64,000 nt of DNA, taken from contig NZ_AUIU01000016.1 in the NCBI RefSeq assembly GCF_000423865.1, positions 62,001 through 126,000 on the forward strand, in the 5' to 3' direction. Positions 16,263 through 24,253 of the stretch are shown piece by piece (positions within the stretch are counted from its first letter, which is position 1; each line of letters opens with the position of its first letter). The translations under genes and the position numbers were made by a program. The notes under the pieces are model-generated. The model did not search any database. It was not told the origin of the DNA and saw only the letters and a list, made by a program, of their open reading frames with translations. Origin of the DNA: Thermodesulfovibrio thiophilus DSM 17215 (GTDB taxonomy: Bacteria > Nitrospirota > Thermodesulfovibrionia > Thermodesulfovibrionales > Thermodesulfovibrionaceae).

Positions 16263-17207
16263 CTAAAAAGTTTTATTTATATCGACTATTTTTAATACTT
16301 TAAAACTGTAATTTTTTAAATCATCAAGATTGACAAGATCAAGAACTGCCATAGCATTGCTGAAAAATACAAACATGCTCGCACCCTTTAAGAAAACTTC
16401 TGGATTATCACTCTGTAAAAATTCAAGAGAATTACCATCTTTTACAAACCCTATACCGTGTGATGTCTTATAAAAAACTCCAGCTTCATTTGAATAAAAC
16501 AACTCTAAAATATCCTCTCTTGGATGTTCATAAAACAATCTGCGTTTATCATTTAAAAACTCTTCAATTTGTCTGCCTGTAGCTAAAAACAGATGAGATC
16601 CAGTTCCTGTTAGTGCATTTACTGGTTTATTAGAAACAAGGATTCTATTAAAATTTTTTCTGAGTGGATTAAAAAGAAAAATCTCGTATTTGCCTGTTTT
16701 TGAGTTCCTGGCAACTGCATAAAGTGAATTACCACTACCTTTAAAAATTCTTCCATCATTAAAAGGCAGTGTAGCAATTTGTTTTAAAGACGCTTGAGGG
16801 ATGTCTGTTTTTTCTAATTTTTCATTATCAATATCAATATAGTAAACAGCCCTTCCATCTGAGAAAATTAAAACACCATTATCAAGGCATATCATTTCTT
16901 TAAATGGTTGATTAAATTTCACAATATAACCACTAAGCGGATTAAAGAGAAGTTTCCCGCTATATGCTATTAGAGGATTGTTCTTATAATCAACAACAAA
17001 TTGAATGTTTTCACTTGATACATCAGGTGGTCTGTCTTTGTCACCTGGAACTAATATCCATTTTATCTTTACAAGACTTGTTTCAGGTAAGACAATAACC
17101 GTTCTTGGTATAAAATGAAGCTTCTCAGCATATACAAATGTAGAAAAAAGCAGTATAAAAATTATTATCAGATTTTTGTATCTCATGCATAAGTGTATCA
17201 TATACAT
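16263..17207 (-). CDS. Exported propeller-like protein of unknown function
   Basis: 314 aa as read from 17207, but the better start is the internal ATG at 17186 (residue 8), which gives a clean signal peptide MRYKNLIIIFILLFSTFVYA. The mature protein is nearly all beta: repeated units such as NGVLIFSDGRAVYYIDIDN, GSGNSLYAVARNSKTGKYEIFLFNP and GTGSHLFLATGRQIEEF look like blades of a beta-propeller without a recognisable family. It is first in the four-gene exported operon, which suggests a periplasmic role with the two lipoproteins. Confidence 0.6.
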   Translation of the reverse strand: MYMIHLCMRYKNLIIIFILLFSTFVYAEKLHFIPRTVIVLPETSLVKIKWILVPGDKDRPPDVSSENIQFVVDYKNNPLIAYSGKLLFNPLSGYIVKFNQPFKEMICLDNGVLIFSDGRAVYYIDIDNEKLEKTDIPQASLKQIATLPFNDGRIFKGSGNSLYAVARNSKTGKYEIFLFNPLRKNFNRILVSNKPVNALTGTGSHLFLATGRQIEEFLNDKRRLFYEHPREDILELFYSNEAGVFYKTSHGIGFVKDGNSLEFLQSDNPEVFLKGASMFVFFSNAMAVLDLVNLDDLKNYSFKVLKIVDINKTF

Positions 17208-17252
17208 ATTGAGTGGTCAAGTGAAAATTACCAGATAAAAACCCCGGCCTGT

Positions 17253-18119
17253 TTACATCTCCTCTAATTTGATTAATGATATAAAAGCATCTGGAATTTT
17301 TTGTATTATTTCATATATCTGAGTTGAAGGATCTGGACAGGATAGCTTTCCAGCAATCCTGTTAACTTTTGATCCTAGAACACATGCTTCATCTGGTACA
17401 ATCCCGGAGTCAATCAATGCTGAAACTATTCCGGTCAGACTGTCACCTGTTCCTCCAATTGCTTCAAGCTCTTCAAGAATTGGTTCTGATACCACATCTA
17501 TAATTTCGCCATCCTTTACAATGTAGTCTTTTTTGCCTTTAACTATCAGATAGTTCGCTGCATTTTTATATATGTATGCCCTTTGAATTAGCCTTTCAAC
17601 ATTATTTTCATCCTGAAGCAGAAACCCTCGAGTGTAGAATGGATGAGGAGCTTCTTCATCAGCCAGAAAAGCAAGTTCTCCAGCATCTGGAGTGAATAAA
17701 TCAAAGGATTGAGCATTGCCACTCATCTTTGCTGCATACATAAAACCTGCATCAGCAATTAAGAATGGCTTATGTTTTAAATTCTCAAGAGCTAAAAGAA
17801 TCTTGTTACACCAGTCAGCATCAGGAATGATGTAGTGAAATGTCAATGTGTCAAAACTTCTCTTTTTTATATCTTCGATAAAATATTCATAAAGTTTCCT
17901 GCTTCCATACCCTTTCCCGGTATCTCCAACAAGATAAACATACGGATTTTCTTTGTTTAAAACTTCAAGAATCTTGCATGCTGATGCAATTAAAGCAGGG
18001 GTACCTCTTTGAATTGAAATCCTTTTCTGATCAATAACCAAAACATCATTTTCTATCCCTGCTTGTCCGGATAAAATATAGAAGCTTTCATCTGGCACTG
18101 TTCCTATGACTGCAAGCAT
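17253..18119 (-). CDS. Ribokinase-fold protein, NAD(P)H-hydrate dehydratase-like
   Basis: 288 aa with the alpha/beta fold of the ribokinase superfamily. The C-terminal anion-hole motif EAIGGTGDSLTGIVSALI matches the GTGD motif of ADP-dependent (S)-NAD(P)H-hydrate dehydratases and related sugar kinases; FLIADAGFMYAAKMSG and LFTPDAGELAFLAD fit the PDxxE-type active-site strands of that branch. It lacks the YjeF epimerase domain. It overlaps the DUF3343 gene by 16 bases and belongs to the YedE/TusA-like operon, so its physiological substrate is probably tied to sulfur or selenium handling rather than nucleotide repair. Exact activity is not determined. Confidence 0.65.
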   Translation of the reverse strand: MLAVIGTVPDESFYILSGQAGIENDVLVIDQKRISIQRGTPALIASACKILEVLNKENPYVYLVGDTGKGYGSRKLYEYFIEDIKKRSFDTLTFHYIIPDADWCNKILLALENLKHKPFLIADAGFMYAAKMSGNAQSFDLFTPDAGELAFLADEEAPHPFYTRGFLLQDENNVERLIQRAYIYKNAANYLIVKGKKDYIVKDGEIIDVVSEPILEELEAIGGTGDSLTGIVSALIDSGIVPDEACVLGSKVNRIAGKLSCPDPSTQIYEIIQKIPDAFISLIKLEEM

Positions 18120-18649
18120 AGTTGTTTTATTTTATCATATGCCAACTGAAGAGCATAGCCACAGAGAGTATGTCCGAGCTGTCTTGGTTCAGGTGCGTTA
18201 TCAAGTCTTTTCCCAACAAGTTCTGCTGCAAGATAAGGAACATCAGGACATCCTCCACCTGATATATTCACTATTGTCAGGGTTGATTTCTGAATTGTTA
18301 TTTTCATATTTGCAGCTCTTACCATCAAAAAATTTCCATAATCCTTAACATGAAAAAGATCAACTGGTTTTAAATTACCTTCCAGAGATGGCAAGAACTC
18401 AAGTGGTTCAATATCTCGAGATTCAAGAGCATTCAGAACTCCCATTGCTTCAACGATAAGAAATTCTATCGCAAGATCGCAACCTTTTCTTATATGAGCA
18501 GGAGGTCCAACCACTTTCACATTAAATCCGTGTTTTTTGAGAATATTTTCAGCTTTTATAACCTCTGATGTATTCTCAAATATAAGAATTCCACGATCAG
18601 CAGATGATTCTTTTTTTTCATTTTTAAATAGATTTTTGAAAAATTTCAT
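18104..18649 (-). CDS. DUF3343 protein
   Basis: 181 aa. Residues about 18-85 (GILIFENTSEVIKAENILKKHGF and VGPPAHIRKGCDLAIEF) match DUF3343, a small putative Se/S-relay domain often found with TusA and YedE proteins. The C-terminal half, with GGGCPDVPYLAAELVG and GHTLCGYALQLA, carries two Cys and appears to be a separate conserved region. It starts one base after the TusA-like gene ends. The function of DUF3343 is unknown; its strict association with selenium-type YedE/YedF genes is known from comparative genomics. Confidence 0.75.
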   Translation of the reverse strand: MKFFKNLFKNEKKESSADRGILIFENTSEVIKAENILKKHGFNVKVVGPPAHIRKGCDLAIEFLIVEAMGVLNALESRDIEPLEFLPSLEGNLKPVDLFHVKDYGNFLMVRAANMKITIQKSTLTIVNISGGGCPDVPYLAAELVGKRLDNAPEPRQLGHTLCGYALQLAYDKIKQLCLQS

Positions 18650-18868
18650 CTATTCTTTCCCGATTTTAATCTTATAACCTGAGCTCTCTTCATTTACCTC
18701 TAAAACCTGCCATCCCATTGATTGAGCGGCTCTCATTACATTTTCTTTTGATGTATCTGTATCAACGAGAATTTCTATCTCAGCACTGCCAGATTTTTTA
18801 ATAGCCTCAAGAGTCAAAAGAACAGGTTCAGGGCAGGAAAGACCTCTTGCGTCAATAGTTTCGCTCAT
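18650..18868 (-). CDS. TusA-like sulfur/selenium carrier
   Basis: 72 aa single-domain TusA/SirA-family protein. Cys12 lies in GLSCPEPVL, the CPxP motif that carries a persulfide or perselenide. TusA passes sulfur to tRNA and cofactor enzymes; members next to YedE and DUF3343 (YedF N-terminal type) are linked to selenium use. Four bases separate it from yedE and it abuts the DUF3343 gene, so the three proteins are made together: import, carriage and delivery of a chalcogen is the likely division of labour. Confidence 0.88.
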   Translation of the reverse strand: MSETIDARGLSCPEPVLLTLEAIKKSGSAEIEILVDTDTSKENVMRAAQSMGWQVLEVNEESSGYKIKIGKE

Positions 18869-18872
18869 TTTG

Positions 18873-19964
18873 TTACCTCCTTCTCATAGTTAAACCTATT
18901 ATTATACAGACAACTAACCCTATTATTGTTGCTATAGCACCATTTGGACCGATTCCTGCTGGAGAGCTTGCAAGTCCGAAATTATGTGAAATGGCCGCAC
19001 CAACAATCATGCCAGAAGCAAATACTGCTGCATCAGCATCTCCCTCGCCTGATAGAAATAACTGCCTGCCAGGACAACCCCCTGAAAGTGAAAATGCAAG
19101 CCCTGCGAGGGTCATTCCTAAAAAATTCCATAACTGCATTGTGTGGGCAATTGGTTGCCCTGCAAATCCTGGATTAAACTGTCCAAGCAAAAGATTTGTA
19201 GCCAATGCTGCAATAAAGAATGCTGCTACACCTGAAAATAAATGACCCTGTTTAAAAAGGATCAGATCTCTGAATGCTCCCATTGTACAAAATCTGCTTC
19301 TCTGAGCAAGAATGCCTATAAGCAGAGCTGCTGATAAGGACACTGCTAAAGGAGCATGTTGCGAACCCGGACCTTTCAAGCTATAAAACAAAATCATTCC
19401 ACGTGCCTGATCTGGTGGCTGAGGGTCAATGAATAAAAGAACTAATAGACCAAACATTAACAGAGGGAACGCCACTCCTGCCATCTTTGACGGAGCAGGT
19501 TGGGTTTTTCCAAGTGAGTATCCAGCCTTTAAAAATCTTGTTCCCAGCCATATTCCAGATATAAGCCCGAGCAAACCAGATATTGCATTGCCGTCTCCAC
19601 CTGCAAGTCTTAAAATAGTTCTCCATGGGCATCCAAGAAATACCAGAGCACCGATCATTGCAAACATCCCAAGAATAAACCTTATAAATGGTGCTGAACC
19701 TCCACGTGGCCTGTATTCTTTAAAAGCAAGAGCTGATAAAAATGCACCAAGAACAAAAGCTATTATTTCAGGCCTTAAATACTGAACAACTGATGCTCTA
19801 TGAAGCCCAAGAGCACCTGCTATGTCTCTTTCCATACAGGCAACACAGATACCCATATTGGGAGGATTTCCAAATTTTTGAAGCAAAGGAGCGAGAACTC
19901 CAATAACAAGACCAACAAAAATAATGCCCCATCGAGTAGCAAAGAAATTTTTAAATCCCTCCAT
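18873..19964 (-). CDS. YedE-family membrane protein, selenium-metabolism type
   Basis: 363 aa with about ten membrane helices and two YeeE/YedE repeats. Conserved Cys-containing loops are visible: GICVACMERDIAGALG, FLGCPWRTILRLAGGDG, RSRFCTMGAFRDLILF and LSGGCPGRQLFLSGEGDADA. The first loop and the length match the selenium-associated YedE subgroup (TIGR04112 type) rather than thiosulfate-transporting YeeE. It presumably moves a selenium or sulfur species across the inner membrane for the TusA-like protein encoded downstream. First gene of the operon; upstream is a 199-base divergent region. Confidence 0.85.
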   Translation of the reverse strand: MEGFKNFFATRWGIIFVGLVIGVLAPLLQKFGNPPNMGICVACMERDIAGALGLHRASVVQYLRPEIIAFVLGAFLSALAFKEYRPRGGSAPFIRFILGMFAMIGALVFLGCPWRTILRLAGGDGNAISGLLGLISGIWLGTRFLKAGYSLGKTQPAPSKMAGVAFPLLMFGLLVLLFIDPQPPDQARGMILFYSLKGPGSQHAPLAVSLSAALLIGILAQRSRFCTMGAFRDLILFKQGHLFSGVAAFFIAALATNLLLGQFNPGFAGQPIAHTMQLWNFLGMTLAGLAFSLSGGCPGRQLFLSGEGDADAAVFASGMIVGAAISHNFGLASSPAGIGPNGAIATIIGLVVCIIIGLTMRRR

Positions 19965-20163
19965 GTAACTCCTCCACGAAATTTTTTGAATATTTTACTT
20001 AAATACAGCCAATATGTAAAATAGTTTTTACCTATTAATAAAGATTTATCGATAGATTTTTTAGATAAATGTGTTTGACACAACTATCACTGAAATTTCT
20101 TTATATTTAAATAATTGAGATCTATTTGACAATGCAGAGATATTTTCTGCAAATTATAGATTA

Positions 20164-20532
20164 ATGGACATATTTGAAAAAATTGCTGAACAAAAAATTC
20201 GTGAAGCCATTGAACAGGGTCTCTTTGATGATTTACCAAATAAAGGCAGGCCTCTTAAGCTGGAAGACTTTACCTGGGTTCCAGAGGACTTGAAAATTGC
20301 ATATAAGGTTCTTAAAAATGCAGGATATATTCCGCCGGAGATGGAAATTCGAAAAGAAATAATAGATTTAAAAGAGCTTCTTAAAACAATAGATGACAAT
20401 CAGGAACGAATAAAAAAAATAAGAGAGCTCAACTTTAAACTGCTTAAATTTAATATCGGAAGAAAACGACCTTTTTATCCTGAAGATTTCCCTGAGTATG
20501 AAGAAAAGATAATCAGAAAATTCATTGAATAA
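20164..20532 (+). CDS. DUF1992 (DnaJ-homologue C28-type) protein
   Basis: 122 aa. The N-terminal two thirds match DUF1992: KIAEQKIREAIEQGLFDDLP, NKGRPLKLED and NAGYIPPEMEIRKEI are the conserved segments. The bacterial proteins (YhdN/DJC28-conserved domain) have no defined function. The sequence TTGACA at 20126 and a 5-bp hairpin (gcaga/tctgc, 20134-20150) precede the gene. Its stop codon lies immediately before the left boundary repeat of the tRNA-Ser island, so it is the last chromosomal gene on that side. Confidence 0.85.
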   Translation: MDIFEKIAEQKIREAIEQGLFDDLPNKGRPLKLEDFTWVPEDLKIAYKVLKNAGYIPPEMEIRKEIIDLKELLKTIDDNQERIKKIRELNFKLLKFNIGRKRPFYPEDFPEYEEKIIRKFIE

Positions 20533-20553
20533 CGGAGAGGGAGGGATTCGAAC
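20533..20553 (-). repeat. attachment-site copy: duplicated tRNA-Ser 3' end
   Basis: 21 bases identical to 25907-25927, covering the acceptor 3' strand and most of the T arm of tRNA-Ser. The following bases (tttctttgaag) do not continue the tRNA, so this is not a second gene. Confidence 0.85.
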
Positions 20554-20625
20554 TTTCTTTGAAGAAAATCCTAATACCGGTTTTTAATTGTCGCCATACA
20601 GTCGGCAATCCTGCCCAGCATTCCC

Positions 20626-20649
20626 GTGTCTACTAAATTGTAGCAAGAT
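20626..20649 (+). repeat. 24-bp direct repeat, copy 1
   Basis: Identical over 24 bases to 23936-23959, in the same orientation, beginning gtgtctacta and containing ctac...gtag arms. The two copies enclose the TPR fragment and the caspase gene. Flanking bases differ on both sides. Confidence 0.85.
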
Positions 20650-20755
20650 CAAACCGTTACTTAAAAACAAAACAGATGCAGTTGCAAAAATCATAAGCCA
20701 TAAAAATGGTCACTTAAAATAAAGGATATCAATACCATTCCCCCCTTAAAAAAAT

Positions 20756-20939
20756 TCAGCATATAACTACCAGTTTAAAAAGAGACTGCGCATAATAGTA
20801 AATTGCTTCATTATATCTTTTTTTCTTTATACGCCTTATCTGCAAGCTTCCATAGTCTTTCTGTCTCGCTTTTAGGTTGAGCAAAAATAGTAAGGGGAAA
20901 CAATAGAATAATTGCTAATATGAAAACTTCTCTAAGCAT
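20756..20939 (-). pseudogene. Frameshifted small exported TPR gene
   Basis: An ATG at 20939 with GGGGGG four bases upstream opens a signal peptide (MLREVFILAIILLFPLTIFA) followed by a TPR-like helix RLWKLADKAYKEKK. The frame stops at 20811, but in the frame one base over it continues as YNEAIYYYAQSLFKL, the exact second half of a TPR unit, to a stop at 20756. One base lost in an A-run (about 20817-20824, AAAAAAG on the coding strand) explains this. It could be a real mutation, a sequencing error at a homopolymer, or slippage. It lies 46 bases downstream of the caspase gene in the same direction. Confidence 0.6.
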
Positions 20940-20984
20940 TTATCCCCCCATTTAAGTCCAGCCATCTTTATTGACATTTCTATC

Positions 20985-23891
20985 TTACCTAACCACTGCT
21001 ATTGGAAAATCTGGTACTGTCTGGGGCTTTGTTGTTGTAGGTGTTTGTTTTCCATGTGTTAGCTCTTTTACTCTTTCTGAAATATATAAGTCAAGCATGT
21101 TTATAGTAATCTTACCCGTTTTTTCATAATCTGCCCCGCCATTTAATCCTTCTACAACCGCTTTCGTAAACACTCCATTTCCCCAAGCATGGTCTTCAAG
21201 AGAATACTGTCTTCCAGTAGAAGAAGCAAAGACTACCACACCGTTTTCCGCACTTGCAAGTTCGTTGGCTACCGCATTAATATCGGCTATTCCCCTTTTT
21301 GCTCCCATTACATTGCCAGAATGGCAGGTATCTACAAACATAATCACCTTTCCAGCCAATGATACCACTGTGTTTTTAATGTCTGAAAAGGCTACCCCTG
21401 TCCTTTTTAGTTTTTCTGTGTCTGTATTTACTGATAAAAAGTAGTAGTTCCCTCCCTGGTCGTTTACCCCATGTCCTGCTAAAAATACCATTGCTACATC
21501 CTTGCTCGTTGTCTCCTTCTGTAGCCACTCAAGTCCATCAAGGATATTATCTTTTGTAGCCTTCTCATCTGTAAGGAGTTTTACCACCACATCCCTGTAA
21601 AGTTTGACCTTTTGTTTTTTCATCGCTTCTACAAAATCTTTGGCGTCCTTTGAGGCATACTGAAGGGTTAAAGTTTTGTCCTGATATTTGCTTACTCCTA
21701 TGGCAAGGATGTATAACTTTGGCTTTATTGCAAACTCTTCTTTTCTTTCTCCCTTCCATTTTACCCTTATTGTTGCAGGCTCACTGGCTGAAAATCTATT
21801 CTCTGCTATGATCGATATCTCTGAATCACTCTCTGGAATAGTTATTTTTATCTCTTGGGTGCTTTCATCTTTCCCTGTTATTTTTATCCCTCTTTCTGTT
21901 GAGTCAGGTCTTCCATCTATAAGGGCTTTTATAGTTGTTACTGGTTCACCTGAAGGATTTCTTATGCTGAATCTTACAGTAATCTCACTTTTTGAAACCT
22001 CTTCTCCATCATGGGGACTTATTATGGTTACAACTGGTGGTAGCATCTCTTTGATTGATACAGCTATGGTCTTTCTTCCTGATTCTTCATTGGCAATTCT
22101 TATAGCTTCTCCTTCATCAAGGGTCTGGAATATTTTCGCTATAACATCAGGTCTATAGTACTTGTTTCTAAATTTTGATACAGGGAATACATCTGCTGAA
22201 GCATTGTTTCCATTGTTTATATGCCAAACAATTAGGTCTTCTGCTCCTGGTGAGGCATCATAATAACCAGAGGGTGTCCAGATAATCCATCTTTTTCTGT
22301 CATTATGAGGAAAAAGAGCAAGAATTTCCTTTCCATCATTCATCCTATACCATCTGATTGTCCCGTCGCCAAAGGCTGCAACTGCCACTTTTCCATTACC
22401 AGAGATATTTACACTCCACGCAATTTGAGGTGCAGGGACCTCCCATATTTGATTTCCCTTTTTGTCAAAAAGGTAAAGATTCCAGTCTGTTCCTAAAAGT
22501 AATTTTGTGCCATCAGGTGAAATAGCAACACTTCTTGAGAACTCATAAGGCTTAAGTTTAAGAGCAATGCCATTTACTTTGGGATTATATGAATCTTGCC
22601 AGTCAGTAATCCTTAAATCTTCTGTAGAGTTAACAGAAGGGCTAAGTATTTGAGATTCCTTAGAGACAGTATCAACATCTATCTTAAGCCCCCTCTCAAT
22701 AACAGAGAATATGGCAGGGGATTTACCCCACACTTCATATCCAAACTTAACTATTGAGCCATCATAGGATATAAGAAATTCTTCTAAGTTACCTCTAAAG
22801 TCTGCAATAGCTGGTGTTTTGTAAATTAACTTTCTGTCAGATGCATCAAATATACCAAAAGAGGGTTCTCCTGCCCCAAATACAATTCCATTGTTTTTAA
22901 GGGGAAGTATATGCATAATAGTGCTATCTGCTGCAGGTAGGTCTATGTAGCTTCCCTTTCCTTCACCTGACCAACGGCGGATGATAAATTTTTCTAAAAT
23001 GTTGTTTTCGTACTCTCCTCCTGCATAAAGATATTTACCATCATATGACCAGGTAACACTTATTAAACTACCATTATCAACTCCCACTGTATCGGGTGAG
23101 TAAAGATAAGATAGGTCTTTGCCTGAGTAGACATCTACTTTTGTTGAATCACCAAATCCTACAGCAATTTTAGAGCCATCAGGTGAAAAACTAACACCAT
23201 AAGGCTCTTTGCCACCTTTTGTTTTTACCTTTCTGATTGACTTAAAATTCCGGTCATAGAGCCGAATGTAGCCATCATAAGATGTGGCTACAAGCCTACC
23301 ATTTATGTCAAAGTCAATACCATAAACACTACCCCCATAAGCCAGATCTTGTGTAACTACTTTATCCACTATTTTAACTACTTTATCGTTAGCTACAGTA
23401 TCAGCAATATGGAAGATTATTATGCCATTGGCAAGTCCTGCAGCAAGAAATCTGCCATCCTTTGAGTAAGCTAAATGATCAATAGTAGATAGACCTGTGA
23501 TTTTTGTAATAAGTAAGTCATTTTCTAAATTAAAAACATAGATTGAATTAGAACCATGCCATTCATATCCTGTCGAGCCACCTGCAGCAATGGTCTTTGC
23601 ATCAGGTGAGATGGCAACTGAATATATCTTTCCTTCATCTCCTTCTCCTATGGGTGGTCTTATAGTCTTTAAGAGCCTCCCCCTTGATAGCTCCCAAACA
23701 CGAATAGTTTTGTCATCTGAGCCTGTTACAAGATAGCGGTTTTCAGCATCTATAGAGATTTTCCTTATTGTTGCTGTATGCATGCCTGTTTCTATGCGAA
23801 GGATGGGGTCAGCAGGTGGTTCGGAGGCTATGGTGAAGTTATGAAGTGAAAAAATCATCGAAAAGACTAAAAAAACTAGTCTTTTAATCAT
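20985..23891 (-). CDS. Secreted WD40-caspase (peptidase C14) protein
   Basis: 968 aa. A signal peptide (about 1-22) is followed by WD40-type repeats over about 30-520, e.g. LVTGSDDKTIRVWELSRGRL and GKIYSVAISPDAKTIAAGG. An Ig-like region at about 620-715 (ISPHDGEEVSKSEITVRFSI) links to a C-terminal caspase-like domain (about 727-960). The catalytic His807 is in FLAGHG and Cys856 in VDTCHSG, both intact. Bacterial caspase homologues cleave after Arg/Lys or Asp and often act in signalling or defence; the signal peptide makes this one periplasmic or extracellular, and the propeller is the likely sensor or partner-binding part. It is the main cargo of a repeat-flanked segment in the tRNA-Ser island. 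Target unknown. Confidence 0.9.
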   Translation of the reverse strand: MIKRLVFLVFSMIFSLHNFTIASEPPADPILRIETGMHTATIRKISIDAENRYLVTGSDDKTIRVWELSRGRLLKTIRPPIGEGDEGKIYSVAISPDAKTIAAGGSTGYEWHGSNSIYVFNLENDLLITKITGLSTIDHLAYSKDGRFLAAGLANGIIIFHIADTVANDKVVKIVDKVVTQDLAYGGSVYGIDFDINGRLVATSYDGYIRLYDRNFKSIRKVKTKGGKEPYGVSFSPDGSKIAVGFGDSTKVDVYSGKDLSYLYSPDTVGVDNGSLISVTWSYDGKYLYAGGEYENNILEKFIIRRWSGEGKGSYIDLPAADSTIMHILPLKNNGIVFGAGEPSFGIFDASDRKLIYKTPAIADFRGNLEEFLISYDGSIVKFGYEVWGKSPAIFSVIERGLKIDVDTVSKESQILSPSVNSTEDLRITDWQDSYNPKVNGIALKLKPYEFSRSVAISPDGTKLLLGTDWNLYLFDKKGNQIWEVPAPQIAWSVNISGNGKVAVAAFGDGTIRWYRMNDGKEILALFPHNDRKRWIIWTPSGYYDASPGAEDLIVWHINNGNNASADVFPVSKFRNKYYRPDVIAKIFQTLDEGEAIRIANEESGRKTIAVSIKEMLPPVVTIISPHDGEEVSKSEITVRFSIRNPSGEPVTTIKALIDGRPDSTERGIKITGKDESTQEIKITIPESDSEISIIAENRFSASEPATIRVKWKGERKEEFAIKPKLYILAIGVSKYQDKTLTLQYASKDAKDFVEAMKKQKVKLYRDVVVKLLTDEKATKDNILDGLEWLQKETTSKDVAMVFLAGHGVNDQGGNYYFLSVNTDTEKLKRTGVAFSDIKNTVVSLAGKVIMFVDTCHSGNVMGAKRGIADINAVANELASAENGVVVFASSTGRQYSLEDHAWGNGVFTKAVVEGLNGGADYEKTGKITINMLDLYISERVKELTHGKQTPTTTKPQTVPDFPIAVVR

Positions 23892-23935
23892 TTTTATGCA
23901 CCTCTCTATATATTTTTATATATAGTCTTATCTCT

Positions 23936-23959
23936 GTGTCTACTAAATTGTAGCAAGAT
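23936..23959 (+). repeat. 24-bp direct repeat, copy 2
   Basis: Second copy of 20626-20649, located 44 bases upstream of the caspase start codon, so it may overlap that gene's promoter region as well as mark the cassette boundary. Confidence 0.85.
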
Positions 23960-24253
23960 TAGTTATGATACAAAATTATTTTGATAATGTAAAGAGAATT
24001 TTATGGAGTTTAATTTTAAATGCCCGCGTACTCGAGGGCGGGATAAGAGCATTCATCTTTTTTCTATTCTAAAAATCATCGGATCGCTCACGAAGCGAGC
24101 AATGCGGACGGGCAAAAAGTCAGCTTCCGGATGTTCATCAAAAAAGGTTCGGACTTTGTCTAAAAGGTACCGCCAATTTACGATTTCAAGTTTTTCTCAG
24201 GCGTTAGCCCGCGAAAAAAATCTTACAGATTTTGTTCTTTGGCGGCAAATTCT
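23960..24253. other. Non-coding junction between caspase cassette and foreign XRE-MFS segment
   Basis: About 290 bases. From roughly 24020 the composition changes to a GC-richer style with short hairpins such as tcgct/agcga at 24086-24100. Frames across it are short and lack a ribosome binding site or protein-like composition. A 21-base stretch at 24140-24160 recurs, inverted and with two mismatches, at the edge of the defence island (54727-54747). Confidence 0.55.

Noticed and set aside
20554-20625. Second, degenerate tRNA next to the left boundary repeat
   Set aside because: Beyond the 21-bp match no acceptor, anticodon or D arm can be formed.
20626-20649. Resemblance of the 24-bp repeat to a Cas12a-type CRISPR repeat (tctact...gtag hairpin)
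   Set aside because: Only two copies 3.3 kb apart, the terminal gtagat is not conserved, no spacer array and no cas gene in the window.
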